Assembly: GCA_947490615.1 (NCBI GenBank)
Contig: CANLHK010000008.1
Coordinates: 62,001 to 126,000 of the forward strand
From: Planctomycetaceae bacterium
Lineage (GTDB): Bacteria > Planctomycetota > Phycisphaerae > Phycisphaerales > SM1A02
Direction of reading: 5' to 3'
Length of the DNA: 64,000 nucleotides
Positions 35,686 to 45,581 of the stretch are shown in pieces; position 1 is the stretch's first letter; the number at the start of each line of letters is the position of its first letter. The notes below the pieces were generated by a model, which did not search any database, was not told the origin of the DNA, and saw nothing but the letters and a program-made list of their open reading frames with translations. The position numbers were made by a program, and so were the translations under genes.

Positions 35686-37191
35686 TCAGCTCCAACTGTC
35701 GAGCAGGATCGAGAGGTCGGCCGCGTTGACGCTGCCATCGTGATTGATGTCGGCAGCACCTCCCACTGACCCCCAAGCGTTCAAGAGCATGGTGAGATCG
35801 GCCGCGCCGACGACTCCATCGCCGTTGATGTCCGCGGGGTTGGCCGTGAAGCACGCGTCTGCGTTGCCGTCTCCGTTGCCGTCGACACAGGTCGTTCCGG
35901 GGCCAGCCCAAGTCGCGCCCGCTGCCGCAGCCTGAGCTTCGGTGAGCTCAAGGCAGAATCCTGTTGGGAAGCATGCTGCACCCATCGGTTCAGGACATAG
36001 CCCGACGAAACAGGTAGTGCCGTTCCCTTCGAAGACTCCGCCCTGTGCCGCGCACGCCGATGGACTGATCGGTCCGACGCATGTCCCATCGGGAAGACAG
36101 CACGCACCAGTCGGAAAGCACACATAGCCAGTACAGGATTGACCCGTCGGACCTGCGATGCCGCCCGCAGCGGCGCACGACGACGGCGCAAGTGTCACGC
36201 ATCCGCCCGTTGCGACAAAGCAGCATGGGCAGATGTTCGCGGTGCAAGTGCTCGCCGTGCACGCCACTCCCTGACCACTAAAGATGCCGCCCTGCGCAAC
36301 GCATTGACTCTCAAGGATTGATTGGCAGGTTCCGTTCGGAAGGCAACAGGCGCCAGGGAGCTCACACGATTGTGGAGTCCAGCTCGCGCGCATCACCCAA
36401 TCACCGGTCGGGCGGCAGACGGTTGGAATCTGCGAGAAGGACTTCCAACCCGCGGCGCAACCAAGTGGGCCGCAATCCAAGGCGTACAACCAGTTGGTCG
36501 TCGGCGCCGCAAGTCCGCCCACATCGGTCGTGGGAAACGCGTTGGACGCGCTTGGCGGTGCGAAGAAGCAAGGATTCTGCGTCTGATTGTTGTGTTGGTC
36601 GATGCGGAATCCAACGCTGAAGATGTGTGAGCCGTTGTCGACCACCACCATCTGCTCAGGATCTGCAGGATCGATTCCAAACTGCACATTCACACCGTTG
36701 GTTCCTGGCGGCATCACGATGTGCGGAAGATCGATGTCGTTGGAGGAATACGAGTAGACGAGCGTTCCTGTCGCAGGCGTGCCTTGCCACACCATGACCG
36801 TCCATTGCGTCGTGGTCTGCACCGAAGCGTTGCTCGTCGCGAAGATCGACTCGATCAGGTCGATGCGCAAAGGAAAATCGCTCGGGCTGAGGAGGTACGA
36901 GCAAGCCGTCATCTCGCCTTGAGCGAAGCCAGCTTGCACGACATACTGACCACCCTCAAAGGACGCGCTCGTGTACGACGAGATGACCTGCGGGCAGGCG
37001 CCTGCAACACCGCCCTCACCACCGCCTGATCCTCCGCTCCCACCATTCGCGGGCTTGAATCGCGGCGACACCACCAGTGTTGGCGTGTCCTTGGTTCCGA
37101 TCGGCTCTTCGACGAGCCGCGACGACTGCGCTTGCGCGATTGCAGCGCAAGACAGCGCGGCGACGAGGGACACATGGGTGAAAGTCTGCAC
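35686..37191 (-). CDS. Secreted Cys-rich repeat protein with dockerin-like tail
   Basis: The GTG at 37191 is preferred (GGAG eight bases upstream, and a clean signal peptide ending A-I-A-Q-A-Q); an ATG at 37266 would add 25 residues. The mature protein has a Gly-rich linker, a beta-rich domain with YVVQAGFAQGEM and FSVGFRIDQHNNQT, and then four imperfect Cys repeats of the form G-A-C-C-L-P-[ND]-G-T-C ... C ... Q-G-G ... C ... C. The tail holds two loops, DINGDGVVGAADL and DINHDGSVNAADL, and ends L-L-D-S-W-S. I do not know a function; the Cys repeat and tail are features of planctomycete exported proteins. Confidence 0.78.
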   Translation of the reverse strand: MQTFTHVSLVAALSCAAIAQAQSSRLVEEPIGTKDTPTLVVSPRFKPANGGSGGSGGGEGGVAGACPQVISSYTSASFEGGQYVVQAGFAQGEMTACSYLLSPSDFPLRIDLIESIFATSNASVQTTTQWTVMVWQGTPATGTLVYSYSSNDIDLPHIVMPPGTNGVNVQFGIDPADPEQMVVVDNGSHIFSVGFRIDQHNNQTQNPCFFAPPSASNAFPTTDVGGLAAPTTNWLYALDCGPLGCAAGWKSFSQIPTVCRPTGDWVMRASWTPQSCELPGACCLPNGTCQSILESQCVAQGGIFSGQGVACTASTCTANICPCCFVATGGCVTLAPSSCAAAGGIAGPTGQSCTGYVCFPTGACCLPDGTCVGPISPSACAAQGGVFEGNGTTCFVGLCPEPMGAACFPTGFCLELTEAQAAAAGATWAGPGTTCVDGNGDGNADACFTANPADINGDGVVGAADLTMLLNAWGSVGGAADINHDGSVNAADLSILLDSWS

Positions 37192-37370
37192 GACGGATGC
37201 TCCGAGGCGAGGTTGCGGCGGAAGGAACGACAGCGCGCATGTGAGGAAAGAACCCACCTCATCCATGTCCTGATCACCTTACCACCGCTTTGGCTCGTCC
37301 CAAGTCGATGCGCAGCGTCTGCCGCAATCATGCGGAATCTCCGGCGCGCGAAGTCAGAGGACTGAATTCT

Positions 37371-38018
37371 TTAGAGTCGGTGCTGAGCCGACGCGGACGC
37401 CGCACTTGCGCGAGCAACTGGTGCTTTCCGCAGGGGTTCCGCAAGCGCCGCCACCAGTGCCTCCACAAGCGCATCCGCTTCGGGCAAACGACCCGGTCCG
37501 ACCGCGCGGCAGGCCTGCCAGCCGGTTGCGGGGTCGAGCATCGTAAAGCCATCGTCGCGCAGAGTCGCGACGTTGCGCTGCGTCGCTGGTTGGCGCCACA
37601 TGGTTTCGTTCATGCTCGGCGCGAGCAGCACTGGAGTCGTGGTGCGATCGATCGATGCAGCCAAGAGAGAAACGATGTCGTCGGCGCGTCCCGTCGCCAG
37701 TTTCGCGAGCATGTCCATCGTGCACGGCGCGATCAGAAAGATGTCAAGTGCGCGCGCGGAACGGATGTGTTGTGGATCTGCTGGATCGGAGGAGTCCCAT
37801 GCGCTCACGAGCACAGGGCGCCCTGCAAGCGATTGAAAGACCAACGGCGCTACGAAGCGTTGCGCGTCAGGCGTCATCGCCACCGTGAGCGCAGCTCCCG
37901 CTTGAGCAAGCGTGCTGACGGCATCGGCCACCTTGTAACTCGCGATGCCCGCACACACACCAACACCCACCTTGCGTCCGCGCAGGGAGGCCAAGGTCGA
38001 TGGGTCACCGTGGTACAT
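37371..38018 (-). CDS. coaC: Phosphopantothenoylcysteine decarboxylase (flavoprotein, CoaC part)
   Basis: The 215-residue flavoprotein has G-V-G-V-C-A-G-I-A-S-Y-K near 16-28, an A-P-C-T-M-D-M-L-A-K-L-A-T-G-R-A-D-D substrate/FMN segment near 97-114 and the P-S-M-N-E-T-M-W motif near 133, all diagnostic of phosphopantothenoylcysteine decarboxylases. It catalyses a step of CoA synthesis. In many bacteria it is fused to the CoaB synthetase; here the protein stops after the decarboxylase domain, and no coaB is present in the window. It follows rpoZ on the same strand, a common arrangement. Confidence 0.9.
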   Translation of the reverse strand: MYHGDPSTLASLRGRKVGVGVCAGIASYKVADAVSTLAQAGAALTVAMTPDAQRFVAPLVFQSLAGRPVLVSAWDSSDPADPQHIRSARALDIFLIAPCTMDMLAKLATGRADDIVSLLAASIDRTTTPVLLAPSMNETMWRQPATQRNVATLRDDGFTMLDPATGWQACRAVGPGRLPEADALVEALVAALAEPLRKAPVARASAASASAQHRL

Positions 38019-38047
38019 GAGGTCTGCCGTTCTGCAGCCGTGCGCGC

Positions 38048-38290
38048 TTAGCGCTTCTTCGCTGCGCCAGGACCCTTCATCTTCTCGATGAGGGCAGGAT
38101 CCATTTCGAGCGTGATCTTCTCTTGCATGATCTCATCGATCACGACCTCGAGGTCCGAACGGCCATTGCGGTCGACCAACGGGCGTGCGCCATCGATGAT
38201 CTCGCCGAGACGGCGCTGGATGAGAGCGGTCAGCTTGAATCGGCCGCCAAGCTTTTCGACGATGGCATCACTCTTCAGTGCTTCGATCAT
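38048..38290 (-). CDS. rpoZ: RNA polymerase omega subunit
   Basis: The 80-residue product from the ATG at 38290 (AGGGAA upstream) begins MIEALKSDAIVEKLGGRFKL and has the omega family pattern of helix-1 followed by L-T-A-L-I-Q-R-R and a central I-D-G-A-R-P-L-V. It is a small subunit that helps assemble the beta-prime subunit. A Met further upstream (38368) would give 106 residues but the added part looks non-coding. It is just upstream of coaC, consistent with the rpoZ-coaBC gene order. Confidence 0.85.
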   Translation of the reverse strand: MIEALKSDAIVEKLGGRFKLTALIQRRLGEIIDGARPLVDRNGRSDLEVVIDEIMQEKITLEMDPALIEKMKGPGAAKKR

Positions 38291-38433
38291 GGGTTCCCTG
38301 TGCCCAAGCGGGGTCAGACCCTTGGGCGAAGGGGTTACTATAGCGAGACTTCGTCGACGATGCGCCATGGTTCGAGCCTCGCGCGAGGCGGACGCTCACT
38401 CACCCAGTCAGACCCTGCTCCTTCGCGCGACCT

Positions 38434-40341
38434 GTGTCATCGAACCCGCAACCATCTTCCCAACGGGATCATCCCGGCGTTCCTGAGGACGGCTCCGAAA
38501 GGCGCTCGCGGCATCCCTCGCCCGATAGCCTCGCCTTTGCGCTGGCCGTCAAGCGGGTCGGGCGCTGGATGGATCGCATCGGGCTCAACCGCGACCGACG
38601 CCTTCTGCTGTGGGCCGCCGCGACGGGAATGGCCCTAGCCGTCATCGCGCTCGCGTTCATTCGTCCAATTCAGTGGGCGGAGCATGCGGGTGTGGGATGG
38701 TTGCGCGAGCATCCAACGCGCGCCGCGGTCGCCATCGCCATCGTTCCTGTGCTTGGTGCGCTGCTGTGCGGCGCGATCCAAGTTGCGTTCCCCGTGAAGA
38801 TCCGCGCGCACGGTGTCTCAAGCGTGCTCTACGCGATTCATCGTCGCCGATCGCAACTGCCGGGAACTCTCGCCGCGCGCACTTGGCTTGGATCGAGCGC
38901 AATCATCGCCAGCGGCGGTTCGGCCGGACCTGAAGGCCCCATCGTCACCATCGGTGCAACGCTCGGGTCAGTCATCGCGCGCTTTCTTCGCGTTGATCCA
39001 CACACGGCTACCACGCTTGTCGGTTGTGGCGCCGCAGCAGGATTGGCCGCTGTGTTCAACGCGCCGATCACGGGGATCTTCTTCGTGCTTGAAGTGCTGT
39101 TGCGCGACTTCTCGCTGCGGACCTTCACACCGATCGTCATCAGCGCTGTCTTCTCTGCGGCGACGGTGCAAACTTTGCTCGACACGCAAGAGCCGCTCTT
39201 TGGAATCAGCGCACAACATCTCAGCTCGGGCGGTGGCGCCGGGCTCAACATCTCAACAGCTCCTGCGTTTGCGTTTCTCGGGATCGCTTGCGGCGTCGCG
39301 AGTGTCTTCTTCGTGCGCACCGTGCAGGCGTGCGAGACGGCGTTCAGCCGACTGCCGATTCCACGCTGGTTGACACCCGCTGCAGGTGCGGGAATCCTCG
39401 CAGTCCTGGGAATACTCCATGTCGCCTTTGCCGCTGGAGCGCTGGATTTCGGCCAAGGCGTGCTTCCGCCGTTCTACGGCAACGGGTATCCCCTTGCGCA
39501 CGCAGTGCTCGATCCGAACTTCTACCACCGTGAAACCGCGCTGACCGTCGGAGCGCTTCTTGTCGGACTTGCCGTGGTGAAGTGCGTTGCCACTGCGCTG
39601 ACGCTTGGCTCGGGCGGTATCGGCGGCCTCTTTGCGCCGTCGCTTCTTGTCGGAGCGCTCGTCGGCGGCGCGTTTGGAAGCATGGGAGAGTTGGTCCCCA
39701 TCGTCCACGATGTTGGACCCACACGACTCGCTCTCGCGGGAATGGCTGGAGTCGTGGCAGGCACGACGCATGCTCCGCTCGCAGGCGCGATGCTCGTCTA
39801 CGAACTCTCTCGTGAACCAACGATTCTCCTTCCAGTGATTCTCGTAGCAGCCCTGAGCACCATCGTGGCGCGACTGCTCGAGCGACACAGCGTCTACACC
39901 GCGGAGCTCGCTGCACTGGGACTACGACTTGGTTCGACGAGCGACATGTCGACCATGCGCCGATTGCGTGTGAGCGATGTGACGCTGAAAGAGGCGATCG
40001 TCGTGCGCGGCGCTGCGCCCGCGTCGTCACTCATCGCACTGGCGGAGAGCAACGATGACTTCATCGTCCTCGATGACGCTGGTGTGTTGGAGGGCATCGT
40101 CGGCGCGCGCGATCTGCGGATCGCGCTGGTCAATCGCGAAGCGTTGCCCTTGCTGCAAGTTCGCGACATCGCGCGTCTCGGGGTCAGGCCCATCGACAAG
40201 GACATGCCGCTCGATCACGCGCTCGAGCTGCTTGAGCGCGGACCGCTGCCCGTGAAGGACTCGACGGGTGCCATTGCGGGAATCCTGACTCGATCACGGC
40301 TCATGCGAACATGGCAGCGCCGCTTGGAACGCGAGTCATGA
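38434..40341 (+). CDS. CLC-family chloride channel/antiporter with tandem CBS domains
   Basis: The 635-residue protein has about ten membrane helices and the CLC selectivity motifs G-S-A-G-P-E-G-P near 161-168 and G-S-G-G-I-G-G-L-F-A-P-S near 393-404. The C-terminal ~120 residues form two CBS modules (VSDVTLKEAIVV..., VRDIARLGVRPI...). The glutamate in G-P-E-G-P corresponds to the gating glutamate of CLC proteins, so transport is likely. CBS modules often regulate through nucleotide binding. The GTG start at 38434 has no clear ribosome-binding site and the ATG at 38569 is an alternative. The stop overlaps rnpA. Confidence 0.9.
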   Translation: MSSNPQPSSQRDHPGVPEDGSERRSRHPSPDSLAFALAVKRVGRWMDRIGLNRDRRLLLWAAATGMALAVIALAFIRPIQWAEHAGVGWLREHPTRAAVAIAIVPVLGALLCGAIQVAFPVKIRAHGVSSVLYAIHRRRSQLPGTLAARTWLGSSAIIASGGSAGPEGPIVTIGATLGSVIARFLRVDPHTATTLVGCGAAAGLAAVFNAPITGIFFVLEVLLRDFSLRTFTPIVISAVFSAATVQTLLDTQEPLFGISAQHLSSGGGAGLNISTAPAFAFLGIACGVASVFFVRTVQACETAFSRLPIPRWLTPAAGAGILAVLGILHVAFAAGALDFGQGVLPPFYGNGYPLAHAVLDPNFYHRETALTVGALLVGLAVVKCVATALTLGSGGIGGLFAPSLLVGALVGGAFGSMGELVPIVHDVGPTRLALAGMAGVVAGTTHAPLAGAMLVYELSREPTILLPVILVAALSTIVARLLERHSVYTAELAALGLRLGSTSDMSTMRRLRVSDVTLKEAIVVRGAAPASSLIALAESNDDFIVLDDAGVLEGIVGARDLRIALVNREALPLLQVRDIARLGVRPIDKDMPLDHALELLERGPLPVKDSTGAIAGILTRSRLMRTWQRRLERES

Positions 40342-40748
40342 GCGAGACGCGGCTCACCTTTGGCAAATCCAAGCGTCTTCGCGGCCGCGGCGTCTTCAAG
40401 GAGATCATGGACGCGCGCGCACGCGTCGATGGCCCTGCGATCGCCGTGCACGCGCGACCCAATCAAGGCTCGACCCACCGCCTTGGTATCTCGATCGGAC
40501 GACGCGTCGGGAGCGCGGCGCTGCGCAACCGCATCAAGCGACTCATCCGTGAGGCGTTCCGACTGCAGCAGCACGAGTTTCCCCGCGTGCACCCCGCGCC
40601 CTACGACCTCGTTGTTGTGGTGCGACAGCATGAACCACTTGCACTCCTTCACTACAGCACGGCACTCAGCGACGCCGTAAAACGACTCCACGCGACATGG
40701 CAGAAACGCGCGACGCGACATCACGCCGATCAATCCAAGGATTCCTAG
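40338..40748 (+). CDS. rnpA: Ribonuclease P protein component
   Basis: The 136-residue basic protein has the RnpA signature R-N-R-I-K-R-L-I-R-E-A-F-R near 71-83 and the N-terminal L-T-F-G-K-S-K-R-L-R. It binds the RNase P RNA and helps mature tRNA 5' ends. Its ATG overlaps the stop of the CLC gene, and yidD overlaps its end by 52 bases. The usual rpmH upstream gene is absent; CLC takes that place. Confidence 0.93.
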   Translation: MSETRLTFGKSKRLRGRGVFKEIMDARARVDGPAIAVHARPNQGSTHRLGISIGRRVGSAALRNRIKRLIREAFRLQQHEFPRVHPAPYDLVVVVRQHEPLALLHYSTALSDAVKRLHATWQKRATRHHADQSKDS

Positions 40749-40954
40749 CCCGAGGACTCGTCCTTGGTGTGCGCGGATACCAGGTGACACTCGGGCCTCT
40801 GCTCGGTGGGCGATGTCGCTTCACGCCGAGTTGCTCGGTCTACTCGATCCAAGCAATTCAGAAACACGGCGCACTGCGCGGTGGATTACTGACGGTTCGT
40901 CGCGTGTTCCGTTGCCATCCTTGGGGCGGCTGCGGGCACGATCCCGTGCCGTGA
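40697..40954 (+). CDS. yidD: Membrane protein insertion efficiency factor YidD
   Basis: The 85-residue protein contains the YidD core: Y-Q-V-T-L-G-P-L-L-G-G-R-C-R-F-T-P-S-C-S near 28-47 and C-H-P-W-G-G-C-G-H-D-P-V-P at the end. It assists YidC in inserting membrane proteins. The gene starts inside rnpA, a common overlap. yidC does not follow in this window. Confidence 0.95.
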   Translation: MAETRDATSRRSIQGFLARGLVLGVRGYQVTLGPLLGGRCRFTPSCSVYSIQAIQKHGALRGGLLTVRRVFRCHPWGGCGHDPVP

Positions 40955-41207
40955 GCACGATGCTCACACCAATCGATCACTGCCAACAATGCGGCGAATG
41001 CGTCGCGTATCGGCACGCGCTGTAACAACGGCGCTCTTGGCGGTGATCCACTGCACACTTGCGCGATTGTGCGAGCGCGTCCACATTGCTCGACTCGCTT
41101 TCATCGCGCGCGATTGGTTCGCGCGACCGTTGGCGCCGATGGCATCCTTCGAGAACGCGAACGGGTGCCCCCCCTATCGTTTCTCTCGCCACGAATCGCC
41201 CCTACCG

Positions 41208-43515
41208 ATGATCACCTCGGAATCACCGGCACTCTTCAGCATCCTGCTTGCAGCGCTCACAGCGTTGGGGCTCGCCATTGTGCTGCTCCTGCTCTGGCGT
41301 CGACGCCAAGAGATGGAGCACTACGAGAAGAGCCATCGAGCGCGGAAGCCACAAGGCACGACTCATTCATCCAGAGATCGATCTCTCACAGTGCATCGGT
41401 TGCGGCGCCTGCGTGCGCGCGTGTCCCGAAGAGGGCGTGCTCGATCTATTGCACGGTCAGGCGGTCGTGGTGCACGGTGCACGCTGTGTTGGACACGGTC
41501 GCTGTGCGGAGGTCTGTCCCGCAGGAGCGATTGCACTCACCTTTGCGGATCTCGGCAAGCGCACGGATCTCCCAGCCATCACCGAAGAGTTCGAAGCGGT
41601 CGATGTTCCGGGGCTCTTCATTGCTGGCGAACTCACAGGATTCTCCCTCGTGCGCACCGCCGTGTCCCACGGCGCGATTGCTGCGGATTCCGCGCACCGC
41701 CGAGTGATCGCCGCGCGCACCGCCGTTCCCGTGGCCATCGGTGCAGCCTCGGAAGCCTCGAACGATTCGATCGATCTCCTCATCGTTGGTGTGGGGCCCG
41801 CCGGAATGTCCTGCGCATTGCGAGCGAAGGAACTCGGTCTGAGCTTCGAACTCATCGAACAAGCTGAGGAAATCGGCGGCACGGTCGCTGCCTACCCGCG
41901 CAAGAAGATGGTGATGACGCAGCCGATGATGCTGCCGCTGCATGGTCGGTTGACACGCCTCGAGTACCTGAAGGAAGACCTCGTCGACCTCTGGAAGGAG
42001 CTCATCGCGCTCCACTCACTTCCAGTGCGCACAGGTGTCCGACTCAAAGACCTCGCCCGCGACAGCGATGGGATCTTCACTGCACAGACCAGCGCTGGAG
42101 TCGTCCGCGCCCGCACCGTCTGCCTCGCGTTGGGCCGTCGCGGCACACCGCGCAAACTCGGCGTGCCCGGCGAAGAACTGCCCAAGGTTCTCTACAACCT
42201 GCTCGACGCAGAGAGCTATCAAGGACGACGCATCCTCGTGGTTGGCGGCGGTGACAGCGCTGCGGAGGCTGCGATTGGTCTTGCTGAGCAACCTGGCAAC
42301 ATCGTGACGCTGAGTGCGCGTGGGCGCGATCTTTCACGCATCAAGTCGAAGAACGATGCGCGACTCAAGAAGTCGGTTCAGGAGAAGAAGCTCCAGCTGC
42401 TGCTCGACAGCAACACGACGCGCATCGATGAAGAGTCGGTCACGCTTCGACACTCCGTCGATGGCGTCGAGCAGACGCTCACGCTTCCCAACGACGATCT
42501 CTTTGTCTTCATCGGTGGAGATCCGCCCTTCGAGCTTCTGAAGCGCGCGGGCGTTTCCTTTGATCCTGCGCGACGGCCGAAACCCGCCGTCGTCGCCGAC
42601 AGCACCACTCCGCTGATCTGGGCGACAAGCCTGCTGCTGCTCGTTGCGATCGGCATGCTCGTCTGGGCTTCGCTCAATCAAAGTTACTACGGCGCGTCGC
42701 CTGCGCTGCGGACGATGGCCGAAGATCACCGCTGGCTGCGACCGTCAGGCGCGTTCGGCCTGACCATGGCGCTCGCAGCGGTTGGTCTGTTCTTGTGGAA
42801 CCTCGCCTATCTCGCTCGCAAGAATCGCGTGCTCGCGCGCGTTCTGCCGGGTTCGTTGCGCTTCTGGATGGGCTCCCATGTCTTCACGGGCATCGCGAGC
42901 TTCCTCTGCGTCATCGTGCACGCAGGCTTCAACTACCGCATGACACTCGGTGGCTACGCCTTTGTGGCACTCGGTGTCGTGCTCATCGCAGGCATGATTG
43001 GGCGTTACTTTTACGCCGCCGTTCCCCACGCCGCCAATGGGCGAGAGCTCGATCTTGAGGAACTGCGTGCGCGACTCGCCAGTCTCGCCACGACCTGGGA
43101 CAAGTCAAGTCGCGGACTTGGCTCCACGGTGCGCGAGCGCATCGAGTCGCTCATTCGTCAGGATCGCTGGCACCCCTCGCTCTTCGCGCGCATCGTCGGG
43201 CTCGGCACCGCACACCTGCGCATTCGTCGCGCGCTGCGAGAACTTCGACTGAACCCGGACTATGCCGAAGTTCCCGCGGCAGAGCGAGAGGAGCTCATGG
43301 AGCTCGCCAAGCGATCACTTCGGCTCACCGTGCAGATCGCCCACTTCGAAGAGCTGCGCGCACTGCTCGGCTCCTGGAGGTTCTTCCATCGCTGGTTGGC
43401 GCTGCTCATGCTCCTTCTCGTGCTCGCGCACATCGCCATCTCGCTGCGTTACGCCAAACTCGATTGGCCACTTCCAGCGTGGGTGCTTCCTTCTGAGAAG
43501 GTGGCAAGTCGATGA
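41208..43515 (+). CDS. Ferredoxin-FAD oxidoreductase with membrane b-type-heme-like domain; one-base frame change near its start
   Basis: The plausible protein starts at the ATG at 41208 with a membrane helix (ALFSILLAALTALGLAIV), but that frame ends at 41867; the rest of the protein is in the +1 frame, joined between 41340 and 41356. In the second frame (open from a TTG at 41248) are: ferredoxin-type C-x2-C-x2-C-x3-C-P (C-I-G-C-G-A-C-V-R-A-C-P), a second site in which His replaces one Cys (C-V-G-H-G-R-C-A-E-V-C-P), an FAD motif V-G-V-G-P-A-G-M-S, a NAD(P)H motif V-V-G-G-G-D-S-A-A, and from about residue 455 a membrane part with histidines in paired helices (S-H-V-F-T-G-I, I-V-H-A-G-F, F-F-H-R-W-L, L-A-H-I-A-I). 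Likely role: passing electrons between cytoplasmic carriers and the membrane. Confidence 0.78.
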
Positions 43516-45581
43516 AATCGAAGCCGCTCTCGCGCGTGCTGATGTACCTCTGCCTGTTCGCGGTGCTTGCTGCGGCATGGTGGAGCTATCAACGCAGCGC
43601 GAGTCCTGGCCCGCTCCACAGCTCACACGCTGGAGTCGCGCTGCTTGCGGGCGACGATGGTTGCGCGGCCTGCCATGAGGGCACGGACTTCGCCGCAGGA
43701 AGCTCGATGGCGGTCGCGTGCAACGAGTGTCACGAACCGATTCGGCGGCAACTCGCGGATCACACGGGCATTCACGGCGCGCTGGCTTCTGAGCTCGCGA
43801 GCGATTGCGCCGAGTGTCACCACGAACACATCGGTGACACGCTTCCGCTGGTCTCGTTTACCGCGTTTCATCGCGCGGGAATCGGCGCACCGGAGTTGTA
43901 CGACCATGCCCACACCGGCGGCATCCAACTGACTGGTCGCCACATAGAACTTGAGTGCGCTGGTTGCCACATCAATGCGCGCAACAGCGCACTTGTCGAA
44001 GGACAGCCACGCTTCCTTGGACTTTCTGAGGAGTGCGCCACATGCCACAACGATGTGCACAAGGGTGAGCTCGGTCCAAAGTGCGCGGACTGCCATGGCC
44101 AGGAGAAGCCCTTCAAGGACGCTGCGCTCTACGCGCACCCCAAGACTTTCCCGCTCGTCGATGGTCACGCGCATCTCCAATGCAAGGAATGCCACACGAC
44201 GCCGCAGGAGTACACGGGGCTTCGCCTCGACTGTGCATCCTGCCATCAGGACGAGTACGACCGCTCGACCAAACCGTCGCACGCCGTGGCGAAGCTCGGC
44301 ACCGACTGCGCGTCGTGTCACGGTGTGCTGGCATGGAACATCACGACCTACACCCACAACAAGCGGTTTGCGCTTGAGGGTGCGCACGCGTCGGTGCAAT
44401 GCGCGCAGTGTCACAGCGCCGGCGCTGCTCAGCAGTCCGTCGAAGCGCACGCAGAGAACCCGAGTTGCGTCGTGTGCCACCGCTCGCCGCACGACGAGAA
44501 GCTCGTGCAAGCCGCGCATCGCGTTCGTGGAACCCTCCGAGACGACTGCGCGGTCTGCCACGAACCTGCGGCCAAGGCGTGGAGCGACGCCAACGCCCGC
44601 ATGACTCCCATCCTGCACGCCAGCACGGGATTTGTACTCACTGCACCGCACGACAAGCAGACTTGCGCCGAATGTCACCCGGCCGCGCGCGTTGATCCAT
44701 CGCCCGCAACCCACGATGCGACGCGCTGGGCGGTCGCCTTTCCAGGTCGCACTCAGGATTCCTGCGAAGCCTGTCACAAGGACCCTCACCGAGGTCAATT
44801 TGTTGATTCCACCACAGGCAACGACTGCCTCGCTTGCCACGCGCGCGCTGCGTTCTTGCCCACGACCTTCGACACCGCACTGCACGCTCGGTGCGCATTT
44901 CCCCTTGACGGCAGCCACAAAGCCGTCGCCTGCGCGGCTTGCCATCCCGTGGTGGATGGTGTGCGAAAGTTCGTTGGCGTGAAGAGTGCCTGCATCGACT
45001 GCCACGACGATGTCCACAAGGGATCCTTCGATCGCAACACCGCGCTCACCACGGTCAACGGGAAGATCGGCTGCGCGCGTTGCCATACCACGGAGTCCTT
45101 TGCGCGCGTCAACTGGAGTGCGAGCGACCACGCGCTGTGAACCAGCGAGCCGTTGACTGGCAAGCATGCCACCGCAGCTTGCAACGATTGCCATCGCCGC
45201 GAGAAACCGATCGGCCGCGCGCCGGCGCCTTATTCAGCCGCTCCCAAAGCCTGCGCGGCGTGCCACGAGGATGTGCACCTTGGTCAGTTCCGCATCGCGC
45301 TTGCAGTGGGCGCTGCAGTTGATCGCGCTGCTGCGCAGACCGATTGCGCCCGCTGCCACACGAGTACAGAGAGCTTCAAGCTGGTGACCTTTGATCACCA
45401 ACGCGACTCGCGCTTTGCGCTCGACGACGACCACCGCACGCTCGCCTGTGCGGCCTGCCACAAACCAACTGAGGTCGATGGTCGCGCGGTCATTCGCTAC
45501 AAGCCGCTTGGCGTGACTTGCGCGGAATGCCACGACGCTCGCGCGCTCAAACCAAGGCCTTTGAAAGAGGTGTCGCCATGA
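43512..45581 (+). CDS. Membrane-anchored multiheme cytochrome c, 23 CXXCH, interrupted by one in-frame TGA
   Basis: The ATG overlaps the stop of the oxidoreductase gene. An N-terminal hydrophobic anchor (VLMYLCLFAVLAAAWW) precedes 18 CXXCH motifs up to a TGA at 45138-45140. The same frame continues without further stop to 45581, adding five CXXCH, with the usual spacing and a T-G-K-H-A-T-A-A-C-N-D-C-H that continues the pattern. The segment before and after the TGA aligns as one domain if the TGA is read as Trp (DHAL-W-TSEPLTGKH). Length without interruption is 689 residues. Predicted role: periplasmic electron transfer, probably anchored to the inner membrane. The start and stop overlap both neighbours by four bases. 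Confidence 0.8.
45138..45140 (+). other. In-frame TGA in the 23-heme cytochrome gene
   Basis: TGA is followed by A (TGA-ACC). The frame downstream keeps coding character and heme motifs through to 45581. A single G-to-A change from TGG (Trp) would create it. Confidence 0.85.

Noticed and set aside
40961-41026. A 21-codon frame with C-x2-C-x2-C (start 40961) after yidD
   Set aside because: Too short to support; no ribosome-binding site or homologue could be judged by eye.
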